Assembly: GCA_018262985.1 (NCBI GenBank)
Contig: JADFDI010000011.1
Span: forward strand, 1-64,000
Source: Spirochaetota bacterium
Lineage (GTDB): Bacteria > Spirochaetota > Spirochaetia > Treponematales > UBA12059
Length of the DNA: 64,000 nt
Direction: 5' to 3'
Each line of letters opens with the position of its first letter. Positions within the stretch are counted from its first letter, which is position 1. A program made the position numbers and the translations under genes. Under the pieces are notes generated by a model. It searched no databases and was not told the origin of the DNA. It was given only the letters and a program-made list of their open reading frames with translations. Shown here one piece after another: positions 7,955 to 16,873 of the stretch.

Positions 7955-9256
7955 TTACTCGTCGGCGAGCGCTTCCGCCATCGACTTGCGGAGCTTCTCG
8001 AGGGCCTTGGCCGGCTCGACGCCGGAGAGCATCACCGACTCGAAGGCTTCCTTGAGCAGGGCGTCGATCTTGGTGCTCGACGCGCCGTAGTACACGATGT
8101 GGGCCTTGGCCAGGTCCTTCGCGAACACGTCCGAGTAGGGCATGGCCTTGAAGGCGGCGGATTCCATCAGGGCCTTGGTCGGCTGCACGATGCCAACCTT
8201 CCCGAGGTACTCCTCGCCGTGCGACAGCATGTACGAGACCAGGGCCCAGGACGCCTGCTGCTGCAGCTTGGACTCCTGCGAGCTGACCATGTAGTAGTGG
8301 CCGTAGTAGTTGTTCGGCACCACCTTCTTCGCATCCTTCCACTGGGGGAAGGGCACCACCATCCACTCCTTCGAGTCGTAGAAGGCGGGGTTGGCGGCCT
8401 GGAGGCGCGGGATCTGGTAGAGGCCGGAGAGCGACATGGCGATCTCGTCCTTGTCGAGGTCGAAAGCCTTGCGCGCGGCGGTGTAGGTCGGCGAGCCGAG
8501 GTTGCTGCCGTTCGGGCCGAAGTCGCGGAAGTACTCGAACACCTTGAGCCAGGCGGCGTCGCCGACCGCGACCTTCTTGCCGTCCTTCGAGACGAGCTCG
8601 CCGCCGAGCTGCTCGACCATGGGCACCACCGAGGTCAGGTAGTAGGGATAGCGGAAGTCGAAGCCGCGGCGCAGGAGGATCTGCCCGTCGCGCTTGGCGA
8701 TCTTCTCGGAGACTGAGCGGACCTCCTCCCAGGTCTTCGGCCAGTCCTTCTCGGGATCGAGGCCGGCGGCGCGGAACATCTTCTTGTTGATGAACAGAGC
8801 CCAGTTGGTCAGCTCGAGGGGCAGTCCGTAGACCTTGCCGCCTTCGACCACGGGCGCGAGCATGCCCGCGACGTACTTCGACTCGATGTCCTTGTACGAC
8901 TTGTAGCCCGCGGCCTTGAGGTCGACCGGCGCCACGAAGCCCTCGGCGAGGAAGGGATAGGCGTCGAAGATCTCGAGATTGAAGATGTCGGGGCCGTTGC
9001 CCGCGGCGAAGCCGGCGGTGACGATGTCCTTGATCTTGGCCGAGGGATAGGTGACGTAGTTGACCTTGACGCCGGGATTGGCCTTGGTGAACTCGTCGAT
9101 GTACCGCTTCTCGATGGCCGTGCGGTTCACGTCCTCGTGGGTCCAGATGGTGATCTCGACGGTCTTGCCCTTGAGCTCGGGCACGGCCGGAGCCTGCGCG
9201 GAAAGCGACGCGGCCACGAAGGCCAGGGCGAGCAGGGCGAACGCGATTCGTTTCAC
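7955..9256 (-). CDS. Sugar ABC transporter substrate-binding protein (family 1)
   Basis: 433 residues from a GTG eight bases after GGAGG. The signal peptide is VKRIAFALLALAFVAASLSAQA (key features: Lys-Arg head, 14-residue core, ASA-type cleavage near residue 21) with no lipobox cysteine, so the product is periplasmic. The mature part has the family 1 pattern: VEITIWTHEDVNR, IDEFTKANPGVKVNYVTYP, AAGNGPDIFNLEIFDAYPF, YGLPLELTNWALFINKKMF. It is the first gene of a three- or four-gene operon with two permeases and a second binding protein. The sugar is not predictable from sequence alone. Confidence 0.93.
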   Translation of the reverse strand: MKRIAFALLALAFVAASLSAQAPAVPELKGKTVEITIWTHEDVNRTAIEKRYIDEFTKANPGVKVNYVTYPSAKIKDIVTAGFAAGNGPDIFNLEIFDAYPFLAEGFVAPVDLKAAGYKSYKDIESKYVAGMLAPVVEGGKVYGLPLELTNWALFINKKMFRAAGLDPEKDWPKTWEEVRSVSEKIAKRDGQILLRRGFDFRYPYYLTSVVPMVEQLGGELVSKDGKKVAVGDAAWLKVFEYFRDFGPNGSNLGSPTYTAARKAFDLDKDEIAMSLSGLYQIPRLQAANPAFYDSKEWMVVPFPQWKDAKKVVPNNYYGHYYMVSSQESKLQQQASWALVSYMLSHGEEYLGKVGIVQPTKALMESAAFKAMPYSDVFAKDLAKAHIVYYGASSTKIDALLKEAFESVMLSGVEPAKALEKLRKSMAEALADE

Positions 9257-9547
9257 GGGAAAGCCTCCACTTGCGCGGTGATGCCTCCATGATGGAGCCG
9301 TCCCGGAACGCGCGACACGGGGGCCGGACGGCATTTTGTCGACCGATCGGGCATCACGAGGCAAGCGCGGATCCGGCGCCGTCCTCCGCGAGGCCCCGGA
9401 TAGCCCCCCTCCCGGCGCCGCCCCGCCGGAGCGCGGGACGGTACCGCGAGCCTTCCGGCGCAGGGGGGAGGAGCGACCGCGCGCCGGGAACGCGAAGCCC
9501 CCTTTTCCCCCTCCCTTCCCCTTCTTCCCCCTCCCCGCGCGCTCCGC
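9257..9547. other. Non-coding gap between the sugar ABC operon and uridine kinase
   Basis: About 290 bases separating divergent genes. It contains GGAGG for the binding-protein gene at its left end and a long C/T-rich run (9500-9535) before the uridine kinase promoter. I see no conserved RNA or open frame I would defend. A promoter for the minus-strand sugar operon must lie here but no convincing -35/-10 pair stands out. Confidence 0.5.
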
Positions 9548-9553
9548 TATACT
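9548..9553 (+). promoter_or_regulatory. Predicted leaderless promoter (-10 box) for udk
   Basis: TATACT ends 7 bases before the ATG at 9561, with only C/T-rich sequence upstream and no Shine-Dalgarno site. Transcription would begin at the start codon. No good -35 hexamer is present. Confidence 0.5.
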
Positions 9554-9560
9554 CGGTCTC

Positions 9561-10175
9561 ATGGAACCGGTCAGGATCATCGGCATTTCGGGCGGCTCGG
9601 GCTCGGGCAAGACGACCATCGTGCGCAAGATCGGCGAGATGGCGAAGGAATTCGCCTTCCTGCCCCAGGACAACTACTACAAGTCGGCCGAGTACATTTC
9701 GAACACCAACATCACGGCGTTCAACTTCGACCACCCCGAGGCCTTCGACAACGAGCTCCTGCGCGAGCACCTGGCGACGCTCAAGCGCGGAGAGCCCGTC
9801 GAAATGCCGACCTACGACTTCGTCCACCACCGGCGGGCGGTCGAGACCATCCGGCTCGAACCGCGGAAGCTGGTGATCTTCGAGGGCATCATGGTGTTCA
9901 CCGACCGGAAGGTGCGCGACCTGATCGACCTCAAGATCTTCGTCGACACGCCCGACGACATCCGCTTCATCCGCCGCCTGAAGCGCGACATCACGGAGCG
10001 CGGCCGCACGGTGGAATCGGTCATCGACCAGTACCTCAACGTGGTGCGTCCGGGGCATTTCGAGTTCATCGAGCCGACCAAGGCCTACGCCGACCTGATC
10101 ATCCCCGAGGGCGGCTCGAACGAGAAGGCCCTGCAGGTGCTTTCCGCCTTCGTCGATACTATCGTAGGGACCTGA
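9561..10175 (+). CDS. udk: Uridine kinase family protein
   Basis: 204 residues, usual length for uridine/cytidine kinase, which phosphorylates uridine to UMP in pyrimidine salvage. The P-loop is GGSGSGKTT (11-19). Further family motifs are [30 protein letters not shown] and the lid region [13 protein letters not shown]. The ATG is preceded by no ribosome binding site but by a TATACT box at leaderless distance; upstream codons in the same frame are low-complexity. Downstream is a clean promoter for the next gene, so udk is probably monocistronic. It fits a genome that imports nucleosides with the Bmp system further right. Confidence 0.93.
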   Translation: MEPVRIIGISGGSGSGKTTIVRKIGEMAKEFAFLPQDNYYKSAEYISNTNITAFNFDHPEAFDNELLREHLATLKRGEPVEMPTYDFVHHRRAVETIRLEPRKLVIFEGIMVFTDRKVRDLIDLKIFVDTPDDIRFIRRLKRDITERGRTVESVIDQYLNVVRPGHFEFIEPTKAYADLIIPEGGSNEKALQVLSAFVDTIVGT

Positions 10176-10220
10176 AGCGCGAACGGCTCGCCCCGGTTCG
10201 GCGGCACCGCCCGCGTTTCG

Positions 10221-10249
10221 TTGACACCCCGATAAAACCGGTTTATAAA
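10221..10249 (+). promoter_or_regulatory. Strong sigma-70 promoter for the phosphatase operon
   Basis: Perfect TTGACA (10221-10226) and TATAAA (10244-10249) with a 17-base spacer, 60 bases before the ATG at 10309, in a locally AT-rich patch. It should drive the four-gene partner-switching operon. Confidence 0.8.
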
Positions 10250-10308
10250 ACAAGGCCGATCCCCGCGCCCCGTACGGCGCGCGGGCAACACGCTACGGGC
10301 GGGGAAAC

Positions 10309-11700
10309 ATGAGCTACCGATCATCGAAGGCGCTCGCCGCGACGGGAATCGCGCTCGTCCTGGCCCCGGCGTACGGGGCCCTGGCGTTCGCGCCGTCCGG
10401 GAAGCTCGGCGCGCCCGCGCTCGTCGCGCTGGCCGGAGCCGGCTTCGCGCTGGTCCACCTGCTGCGCGCGGCGCTGGCGCGGCTGGCCGACGCGCTGATC
10501 CGCCGCGAGCGCTTCGCCCGCCGCGAGACGCGCTTCCTTGCGGCCTTCTCCGACCGCCTGCGCATGTCGTTCTCCATGCAGGACCTGATCGACTCCTTCC
10601 GCCAGTCCTTCGAGCTGCCCGCGGACGCGGCGGCCGTGGTGGTGCGCGGGACGGAGTGGGAAATCCTCTACCAGAGCCCCGCGGCCGTCTCGACGAGCCC
10701 GGAGGCGCTCGAGACGCTCGAACGCAACTACCGCGAGCGCGGGGAGGGCCTGTGGTACCTCGACGGCGAGCTCGGGCTGCTGTCCGGCCCGAAGGGTTCG
10801 CGCGGCATCCTCGTCTCCGAGCGCGGCCACAAGTTCTTCCTGCTTTCGAGGCTCGCGCCGTTCTTTGAACCGGAGGCCGTCGACGAGTTCCGCGTCGAGC
10901 TCCGGGCCTGCCTCGACCGGGCGGCCGTCATCGAGCGCCTCTTCGGCATCGCTTCGCTCTCGCGGGAATGGGAACTGGTGGCCGAGACGCAGCGTTCGTT
11001 CCTGCCCGCCGCCATGCCCGCGCGCGACAGGTTCTCCATCGTCCCCTACTTCCGTCCGCTCGTGAACGTCTCGGGCGACTACTACGACGCGATCGCCGTC
11101 GACGAGCACCGTACCCTGCTGGTGCTCGGCGACGTCTCGGGCAAGGGGCTCGCCGCCGCGCTCGTGATGGGCATCGTGGTCAACGCGATCCGGGGAGCGC
11201 CGGATCCGGCCGACCTCCCGGCCCTGGTCAGGCTCGTCCACGAGGCCATCCAGGACATGCGCTTCGACGACAAGTACACCGTGCTGTTCCTGGGCCTGCT
11301 CGACTCCCGTTCGCGGACCCTGCGCTACGTCAACGCCTCGATGCCCGAGGCTTGCGTCGTTTCGCGGGGCGTCATGGGGCCGGTGCTGAAGCGGCTCGGT
11401 TCCACCATGGGACTCGTGGGCATCCTGCCCATCGACGAGGTGCCGGTTGAGGAGGTCGAGATCCGCTCCGGCGACACCATCCTGGTGAGTTCCGACGGGC
11501 TGACCGAGGTCGCCAACGAGGACGGGGTCCAGCTCGGCGATTCCGAGGAATTCGAGGCGCTGCTCAAGCGCTCGCTCGCCATGCAGGGCGAGGAGCTCGT
11601 GGAGCGGCTCGCGGGCCTCGTGCAGGACTGGGTCGGCTCGCGCCCCCTGCGCGACGACGTGACGATGCTGGCGGTGAAGGCGGGCAACCTATGGTCATGA
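10309..11700 (+). CDS. SpoIIE-type PP2C serine phosphatase, membrane-anchored
   Basis: 463 residues. Two hydrophobic segments (about 10-27 and 36-55) anchor the N-terminus; residues 75-210 look like a degenerate GAF-type sensory region; the C-terminal half is a PP2C_2 (SpoIIE/RsbU) phosphatase. Metal-binding motifs are readable: VSGDYYDAIAVD, LVLGDVSGKGLAAALVMG and, near the end, SSDGLTEVAN and LRDDVTMLAV. Proteins of this class dephosphorylate STAS-domain anti-sigma-factor antagonists, and a STAS gene lies two genes downstream. The next gene begins inside its stop codon, so translation is coupled. Confidence 0.88.
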   Translation: MSYRSSKALAATGIALVLAPAYGALAFAPSGKLGAPALVALAGAGFALVHLLRAALARLADALIRRERFARRETRFLAAFSDRLRMSFSMQDLIDSFRQSFELPADAAAVVVRGTEWEILYQSPAAVSTSPEALETLERNYRERGEGLWYLDGELGLLSGPKGSRGILVSERGHKFFLLSRLAPFFEPEAVDEFRVELRACLDRAAVIERLFGIASLSREWELVAETQRSFLPAAMPARDRFSIVPYFRPLVNVSGDYYDAIAVDEHRTLLVLGDVSGKGLAAALVMGIVVNAIRGAPDPADLPALVRLVHEAIQDMRFDDKYTVLFLGLLDSRSRTLRYVNASMPEACVVSRGVMGPVLKRLGSTMGLVGILPIDEVPVEEVEIRSGDTILVSSDGLTEVANEDGVQLGDSEEFEALLKRSLAMQGEELVERLAGLVQDWVGSRPLRDDVTMLAVKAGNLWS

Positions 11701-13754
11701 TCGTTTCCGGCTTCATGGCCGCGCTGCTGCTCGTCATCTTCGGCGCGCACGCCGAGGCTTCCACGGCGACGCGCCGCCTCGGCCGGCGGACGCTGGGCCT
11801 TTGCCTGGCCCTGGCCGCGTACGCTGCCGCGTCGGCGCTCGAATCGATGCGGGGCATGATGCCGGCCATGTCGCTGGCGGCCGACGTCCTGAGGCTCGCC
11901 GGGGCGGCCTCCTTCGCCTCGCTCTCCCTCGGCTTCCCCGCCGACCGCCAGGCGCCCGTCGCGCGCGCCTGGATCTGGGGCGCCTGGTTCGCCGCCGCCG
12001 CCCTCCTGGGCATGCTCCGCCTCGGCGCGGGCATCGGGGCGGCGCCACTCCGGACGGCGGCGGGCCTCGCGTCCGCGCTTGCCGTGCTCGCGGCCTCCAT
12101 CGCCATCATCCTGTTCCCGGACCGCGCCCTCGACCGCGACGAGCGCCCGAGGGCGGCGGTCTTCGGCATGAGCGGCGCGGTGGCCGCGCTCGCGGCGGGC
12201 ATCGCGGCTTTCCTGCCCCCGGCCTTCGCCGGACCGGTCGCGTTGGCCTCCTGGGTCCTCCTCGGCGTCGCCGGCCACTACGCCGCCACCACGGACCACG
12301 TCATCGGCCCCTACGAAGCCCTCAGGCTGCTCCTGGTCGGGGCGGCCTGGACCTTGAGCGTCGGCCTGCCGGTCGGCCTCGGGGCCTGGTGGATCGGAAG
12401 GATCCTGCCCGAACCTTCATGGACGCGCTTCGCGGCCCTGGGCGCGCTGTTCCTCGCCGCGACGGCGCCCGCCGAGTTCGCCCGGCGCCGCTTCTTCTCC
12501 GCGCTGCGGGGCGGCCGTCGCTACATGAAGCGGCTCGAGGAGGACCTCGCGGCCATCGACCTCGACTCGGGCCGCGAATCGGTGCTCGACGCCCTCGAGC
12601 AGGCCTTGGGCGAGGCCATGCGCTTCCGCGACTTCGCCGTGCTCTACGAGAACGACGGCGAGCTGGACGCCCTCCGCTGCCCGGGCGGAGCGAAGCCGCG
12701 CATCGACCGGCGCGATCCGGCCCTCGAGCACCTGGTGAACCTCGGCACTACCATGGTCTCGCGCCGCCGCGCCGGCGACAACCGGAACTACGCGATCGTG
12801 CGGACCCGCCTGCTCGAGATCTTCGACCTGCTGCAGGCCGACGTGCTGGTCATCGCGCGCGAGGGGCGCGAGGTGGTCGGCGTCTTCGGGCTCGGGCGCA
12901 AGCTGGGCGGCGCCGACTGGGGCCGCTACGACTTCGAGAGCCTGGCCCGCATCTATGGCAAGCTCTTCGTCTTCGCCTACTACCTGCGCAACGCGGCCCG
13001 CGCCTGGGTCATCCAGACCGTGGATCGCGAGATCGCGCTGTCCGACCAGGTCATCCGCTCGGTACAGCAGAACGTGGACCGGATCGAGCACCCCAAGGCG
13101 GACGCGGCCTTCGTCACGCGCTCGACGAGGCGCCTCGGCGGCGACTTCATCGACTTCGTGAAAGTCTCCGAGGACCGCTGGTTCTTCGTGGTCGGCGACG
13201 TCGCCGGCAAGGGCCTCAACGCCAGCATGTCGATGGTCATACTCAAGTCGACCATCCGCAACATCCTCAAGACGGAGAAGAATTTCACGCGCCTCGTCGC
13301 CAAGACCAACGCCTTCGTCAAGAAGAGCCTGCCCCGCGGCTCCTTCTTCGCCGGCGTCTTCGGCTACCTCGACTTCGCCGCGGGCAACCTGTACTTCATC
13401 AATTGCGGCATCCCGGTCATGTACCTCAACGCGCCGGGTTTCGCGAGCTTCGTCGAGGTGCAGGGCGACGGCAAGGTGCTGGGTTTCGTCCGCGACATAG
13501 CGCCGCACCTCAAGACCCGTCGGATCGCGCTGGCTCCCGGCTCGACGCTGGCCATCGCCACCGACGGCATCCTCGAGGCCACCAATCTGCGGGGCGAACG
13601 CTTCGGCAAGGAACGGCTCCAGCGCGCCCTCGCGGAATTCCATTCCTACGAGGCGTCGAAGGGAGTCGACCTGGCCGTCAAGGCCGCCTACGATTTCGGC
13701 GACGGCGACGTCGAGGACGACGTCACGCTGTTCATCCTGAGGACCAAGGCATGA
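11691..13754 (+). CDS. Multi-pass membrane SpoIIE-type PP2C phosphatase
   Basis: 687 residues, with ATG overlapping the end of the previous gene (a second ATG two codons later is an alternative). Residues 1-235 form seven or so membrane helices (like the 7TM sensory heads of histidine kinases); about 265-400 is a GAF-like domain; about 455-687 is PP2C with RLGGDFIDFVKV, FFVVGDVAGKGLNASMSMV, ATDGILEATN and EDDVTLFIL. It is the second phosphatase of the operon, with a different input domain from the first, so two signals probably converge on one STAS protein. Confidence 0.88.
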   Translation: MVMIVSGFMAALLLVIFGAHAEASTATRRLGRRTLGLCLALAAYAAASALESMRGMMPAMSLAADVLRLAGAASFASLSLGFPADRQAPVARAWIWGAWFAAAALLGMLRLGAGIGAAPLRTAAGLASALAVLAASIAIILFPDRALDRDERPRAAVFGMSGAVAALAAGIAAFLPPAFAGPVALASWVLLGVAGHYAATTDHVIGPYEALRLLLVGAAWTLSVGLPVGLGAWWIGRILPEPSWTRFAALGALFLAATAPAEFARRRFFSALRGGRRYMKRLEEDLAAIDLDSGRESVLDALEQALGEAMRFRDFAVLYENDGELDALRCPGGAKPRIDRRDPALEHLVNLGTTMVSRRRAGDNRNYAIVRTRLLEIFDLLQADVLVIAREGREVVGVFGLGRKLGGADWGRYDFESLARIYGKLFVFAYYLRNAARAWVIQTVDREIALSDQVIRSVQQNVDRIEHPKADAAFVTRSTRRLGGDFIDFVKVSEDRWFFVVGDVAGKGLNASMSMVILKSTIRNILKTEKNFTRLVAKTNAFVKKSLPRGSFFAGVFGYLDFAAGNLYFINCGIPVMYLNAPGFASFVEVQGDGKVLGFVRDIAPHLKTRRIALAPGSTLAIATDGILEATNLRGERFGKERLQRALAEFHSYEASKGVDLAVKAAYDFGDGDVEDDVTLFILRTKA

Positions 13755-13827
13755 CGGGCGCAGCGCCCGCGCTTGGACGGCGCGCGCGGCGCCGGTCCGG
13801 GACGGGGCATGGGCCACGGAGGATAAA

Positions 13828-14154
13828 ATGGATCAACTGAACATAAGCGAGAAGGTCACCGACCGCGGAGCCATCCTGGTGGTGGAGGGACCGGTGAACT
13901 CCTACACCTTCACCGAGTTCCAGACCAAGGTCTACGCCTGGTCGAAGAAGGCCGACCTGGTCATCGACATGGCGGCCGTCACCTCGCTCTCGTCGGCCGG
14001 GCTCGGCGTGCTCATGGCTGCCATCGACGACGCGAACGACGCGGGCCGCAAACTCTGGATCCTGAAGCCGTCGGAGATCGTCCGCATGGCCATCGAGAGC
14101 ACGGGCTTCGCGGACTCGTTCGCCGTGATCGGCGCGCTCCGCGAGGCGTTCTGA
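13828..14154 (+). CDS. STAS-domain anti-sigma-factor antagonist
   Basis: 108 residues, the length of SpoIIAA/RsbV. The STAS core is clear: VEGPVNSYTFTEF, DLVIDMAAVTSLSSAGLGVL and GRKLWILKPSEIVRMAIEST. Ser55 or Ser56 in the LSSAGLG motif is the expected phosphorylation site, reset by the two upstream phosphatases. When dephosphorylated such proteins bind the anti-sigma kinase and free a sigma factor or other target. A 73-base gap with a ribosome binding site (GGAGG near 13820) precedes it. Confidence 0.92.
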   Translation: MDQLNISEKVTDRGAILVVEGPVNSYTFTEFQTKVYAWSKKADLVIDMAAVTSLSSAGLGVLMAAIDDANDAGRKLWILKPSEIVRMAIESTGFADSFAVIGALREAF

Positions 14155-14165
14155 CGGATCGGTCC

Positions 14166-14594
14166 TTGCGCGGGCAAAGCGGCGGCGCGCGGAATCCGCG
14201 CGGCTCCCGCGCGCGCTTCCGCGGCTCGCGCGCGGAATGCCCCTCGTTCGAACGTTTCATCGACGGGCTGGAGTGCGGGGACGGGAGCGCGCGGGCCCGC
14301 CTGCGCCTTGTGGGGGGAGAGCTCTTCGACAATCTGGCGACCCACGCGGCTCCGCTCCGGGGCGGCATGTCGGTCCGGTTCGGCAGGAACTCGGCCGGCC
14401 GCATGACGCTGGCCTTCACGTTCCGCTCGGCGCGCTACCGGGCCTGGCTCAAGGCCCCCGGCCCTTCCCTGCCTTCGTGGTCGCCGGTCGAAAAACGCTG
14501 GCGCGGTCTCGGTCTCATAATGGTGCGCAACCTCTCGAGCCGCGTCGAACACCGCGCGGGTCCCTCGGGCGACCGCATTGTGGTCACGTTCTGA
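14166..14594 (+). CDS. Degenerate HATPase (RsbW-like anti-sigma factor or switch kinase)
   Basis: 142 residues from a TTG 11 bases after the STAS stop; the exact start is uncertain because the first 25 residues are Arg-rich and unlike any fold. Two landmarks suggest a GHKL ATPase of the RsbW type: an N-box-like GELFDNLATHA (about residue 50) and a G-box-like WRGLGLIMVRNLSSRVEHR (about 115). Position after a STAS gene supports the role. The usual DxGxG loop between the boxes is not obvious, so ATP binding may be impaired. It could instead be a non-catalytic binding partner. Confidence 0.6.
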   Translation: MRGQSGGARNPRGSRARFRGSRAECPSFERFIDGLECGDGSARARLRLVGGELFDNLATHAAPLRGGMSVRFGRNSAGRMTLAFTFRSARYRAWLKAPGPSLPSWSPVEKRWRGLGLIMVRNLSSRVEHRAGPSGDRIVVTF

Positions 14595-14630
14595 ACCAAA
14601 ACCAACTACAGAAACACATGGAAGAAACGG

Positions 14631-14663
14631 AAGGGGGGAAGGGACCCAATCCCTTCCCCCCTT
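14631..14663 (+). terminator. Hairpin terminator after the partner-switching operon
   Basis: A perfect 13-base inverted repeat (AAGGGGGGAAGGG / CCCTTCCCCCCTT) with a 7-base loop lies 36 bases after the last stop codon. There is no good T run, so it may act as a rho-independent terminator of low efficiency or as a 3' end stabiliser. Confidence 0.65.
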
Positions 14664-14700
14664 ATGGTTGACTGGCAGGCTGGATTTCCCTCTGGAAATC

Positions 14701-14815
14701 GACGAACCGCGAGGTTCGTCGCCGCTAGCGGGGCGCAGCGCCCCGGCGCACAGCGCCGGGGTTCCGGTACCTCGACGAACCGCAAGGTTCGTCGCCGCTA
14801 GCGGCGCGCAGCGCC
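14701..14815. repeat. Two copies of a 42-base hairpin repeat next to the permease stop
   Basis: Units at 14701-14742 and 14774-14815 differ at two positions. Each carries GACGAACC/GGTTCGTC as a hairpin followed by CGCCGCTAGCGG. On the minus strand the sequence around the stop codon of the adjacent permease gene (CGCTAGCGGCG) recurs in each unit, so this array, too, abuts and partly copies a gene end. The spacer holds another hairpin (CCCCGGCGC/GCGCCGGGG). Confidence 0.75.
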
Positions 14816-14816
14816 G

Positions 14817-15773
14817 CTAGCGCTTGCCCTGGTCGTAGATCTCGCCGGCGGCCTTCGGACCGACGGTCTTTCCGGCGGAAAGCACGAGGACGATGATGGT
14901 CAGGATGTAGGGGACCATGCTGAACACCTCGGTCGGCAACCCGCGCAGGAAGCTGATGTCCTTGGCGTACAGCGCGAGCGTCTCCGAGAATCCGAAGAAG
15001 ATGGCGGTGCCGAGCACGCCCCAGGGGTTCCACTTGCCGAAGATCAGCGAGGCCAGCGCGATGAAGCCGTAGCCGTGGATGGAGGCCACCGTGTACTGGA
15101 TGTCCTGGGTCAGGATCATGACGCCGCCCGCGAGCCCGGCGAGCGCGCCGGAAATCACCACGCCGATGTAGCGCATGCGGTAGACGTTGATGCCCATCGA
15201 GGCGGCAGCCTGCGGATGCTCGCCGCAGGAGCGCAGGCGCAGGCCGAAGGGCGTCTTGTACACCACGAACCAGGTCAGCGCCACCAGGGCTATGGCCACG
15301 TAGAAGGTCGGATACGCCTGGACGAAGAACAGGCGCCCGAGCACCGGGATGTCCTCGAGCACGGGCACGCTGATCTTCGTGAAGCCGCTCGTGAAGGCCT
15401 TGGTGCGCTGCTGGTGAAAGAAGATCTGCGCGAGGTACACCGTCAGGCCGCCGGCCAGGATGTTGAGCGCCGTGCCCGAGATGACCTGGTCGGCCTTGAG
15501 GTTGATGCTCGCGAAGGCGTGGATCAGCGAGAACACCATGCCCGAGGCGATGCCGACGACGAGGCCGATCCAGGGCGCCCATCCGCGCATGCTCGGCTCG
15601 AGCAGCCAGGTGATCGCCGCGGCCGCGAAGCCGCCCACCATCATGATGCCCTCGAGCGCGATGTTGACGACGCCGGAGCGCTCGCTGAACAGGCCGCCGA
15701 GGGCGGCGATGACGAGCGGCACGGCGAACATGAGGGCGATCGGGAACATCTCGAGAAGTATGGTGAAGCTCAT
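14817..15773 (-). CDS. Bmp/nucleoside-type ABC transporter permease (NupQ/YufQ-like)
   Basis: 318 residues, eight to ten membrane helices, of the branched-chain/ribose permease superfamily subset that works with Bmp (PnrA-type) lipoproteins. Characteristic text: ERSGVVNIALEGIMMVGGFAA, LKADQVISGTALNILAGGLTV and GLRLRSCGEHPQAAASMGINV. The start overlaps the stop of the second permease gene by four bases (ATGA). With the partner permease, ATPase and Bmp lipoproteins it should import purine or other nucleosides (PnrA in Treponema pallidum, BmpA/Nup in other bacteria); riboflavin (Rfu) is the main alternative substrate for this family. Confidence 0.92.
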   Translation of the reverse strand: MSFTILLEMFPIALMFAVPLVIAALGGLFSERSGVVNIALEGIMMVGGFAAAAITWLLEPSMRGWAPWIGLVVGIASGMVFSLIHAFASINLKADQVISGTALNILAGGLTVYLAQIFFHQQRTKAFTSGFTKISVPVLEDIPVLGRLFFVQAYPTFYVAIALVALTWFVVYKTPFGLRLRSCGEHPQAAASMGINVYRMRYIGVVISGALAGLAGGVMILTQDIQYTVASIHGYGFIALASLIFGKWNPWGVLGTAIFFGFSETLALYAKDISFLRGLPTEVFSMVPYILTIIVLVLSAGKTVGPKAAGEIYDQGKR

Positions 15774-16873
15774 ACGGCCGACCCCTCCACGGGCTCGCGG
15801 GATTTCCTGCCCATGAGGACCAGGAGCTTTTCGAGGCCGTACTTCATGGCGACGAACACCACGATCGAAGCCTGGATGATGGAACCGATCTCCTTCGGTA
15901 TGCCCGCCGACTGCATGAGCGGCGCGGCGGCCTTGAGCATGCCGAAAAGGAGGCCCGAGAGCATGATGCCGAACGCCGCGTTGCCGCCGACGAGGGCCAC
16001 CGCGATGCCGTCGAAACCGTAGCCCTCGGCGGCCGGCAGGGTGCGGCCGAAACCGAAGGTGCCGATGGCCATGACGGCCCCGGCCAGGCCCGCGAAGGCT
16101 CCGGCGATGGCCATGGAGGTCATGACGTTCCGTTCGACCTTCATGCCGGCGTAGCGCGCGCCTTCCTTGTTGAAGCCGACCGCCCTGAGGCCGAAGCCGA
16201 AGGTGGTCTTCTCGATGAGGAACCAGAACACGAACACCGCGAGCACCGTCGGCACGATGCCCCAGTTGAGCCGCGAGCCGTTGGTGACGCCGGCCAGGAA
16301 CTCGCTCGAGAGCATCGCCGTCTTCGGGAAGACCGCGGTCTTCACGCCGTCGGTGGTCCCGATGATGTTGCGCACGATGTGGTTGTTCAGGTGCAGGCCG
16401 ATGTAGTTCATCATGATGGTGACCACCACCTCGTGCACGTTGTAGCGGGCCTTGAGGAAGCCCGGCAACGCGCCCCAGAGGGCGCCCGCGAGCATCGCGC
16501 CGAGGATGATCATGGGCACGTGGACGATCGAAGGCGCGCGGACGCCGAGGCCGATGATGGTGGCGGCGAGCCCGCCCACGAGAACCTGGCCTTCCGCGCC
16601 GATGTTGAACAGGCCGGTGCGGAAGGCGAAGCCCACCGAGAGTCCGGTCAGGATGATGGGCATGGCCTGGATGAAGAATTCGCCGATGTAGCGGGCGTTG
16701 AAGATGCCCTTGGCGATATTGATGCCCGTGGTGCCGAACACCATGGCGTTCAGCATGATGAAGGGGTTCTTCCCGGTCCCGATGATGACGATCGCGCCGA
16801 GCAGGAACCCGAGCCCCGTCGCCACGAGCGACAGGACGAGCTTGTCGTTCTTTGCCTTGGTCATGTCAGCCAA
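15770..16873 (-). CDS. Bmp/nucleoside-type ABC transporter permease (NupP/YufP-like)
   Basis: 367 residues with about ten helices. Family text includes GLSVGFAFRTGLFNIGAEGQVLVGG (key residues F-R-T-G-x-F-N-I-G-A-E-G-Q), VVTIMMNYIGLHL and GLRAVGFNKEGARYAGMKV. It forms a heterodimer with the NupQ-like protein. The gene starts eight bases inside the end of the ATPase gene, so the three components are translationally coupled. Confidence 0.92.
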   Translation of the reverse strand: MADMTKAKNDKLVLSLVATGLGFLLGAIVIIGTGKNPFIMLNAMVFGTTGINIAKGIFNARYIGEFFIQAMPIILTGLSVGFAFRTGLFNIGAEGQVLVGGLAATIIGLGVRAPSIVHVPMIILGAMLAGALWGALPGFLKARYNVHEVVVTIMMNYIGLHLNNHIVRNIIGTTDGVKTAVFPKTAMLSSEFLAGVTNGSRLNWGIVPTVLAVFVFWFLIEKTTFGFGLRAVGFNKEGARYAGMKVERNVMTSMAIAGAFAGLAGAVMAIGTFGFGRTLPAAEGYGFDGIAVALVGGNAAFGIMLSGLLFGMLKAAAPLMQSAGIPKEIGSIIQASIVVFVAMKYGLEKLLVLMGRKSREPVEGSAV

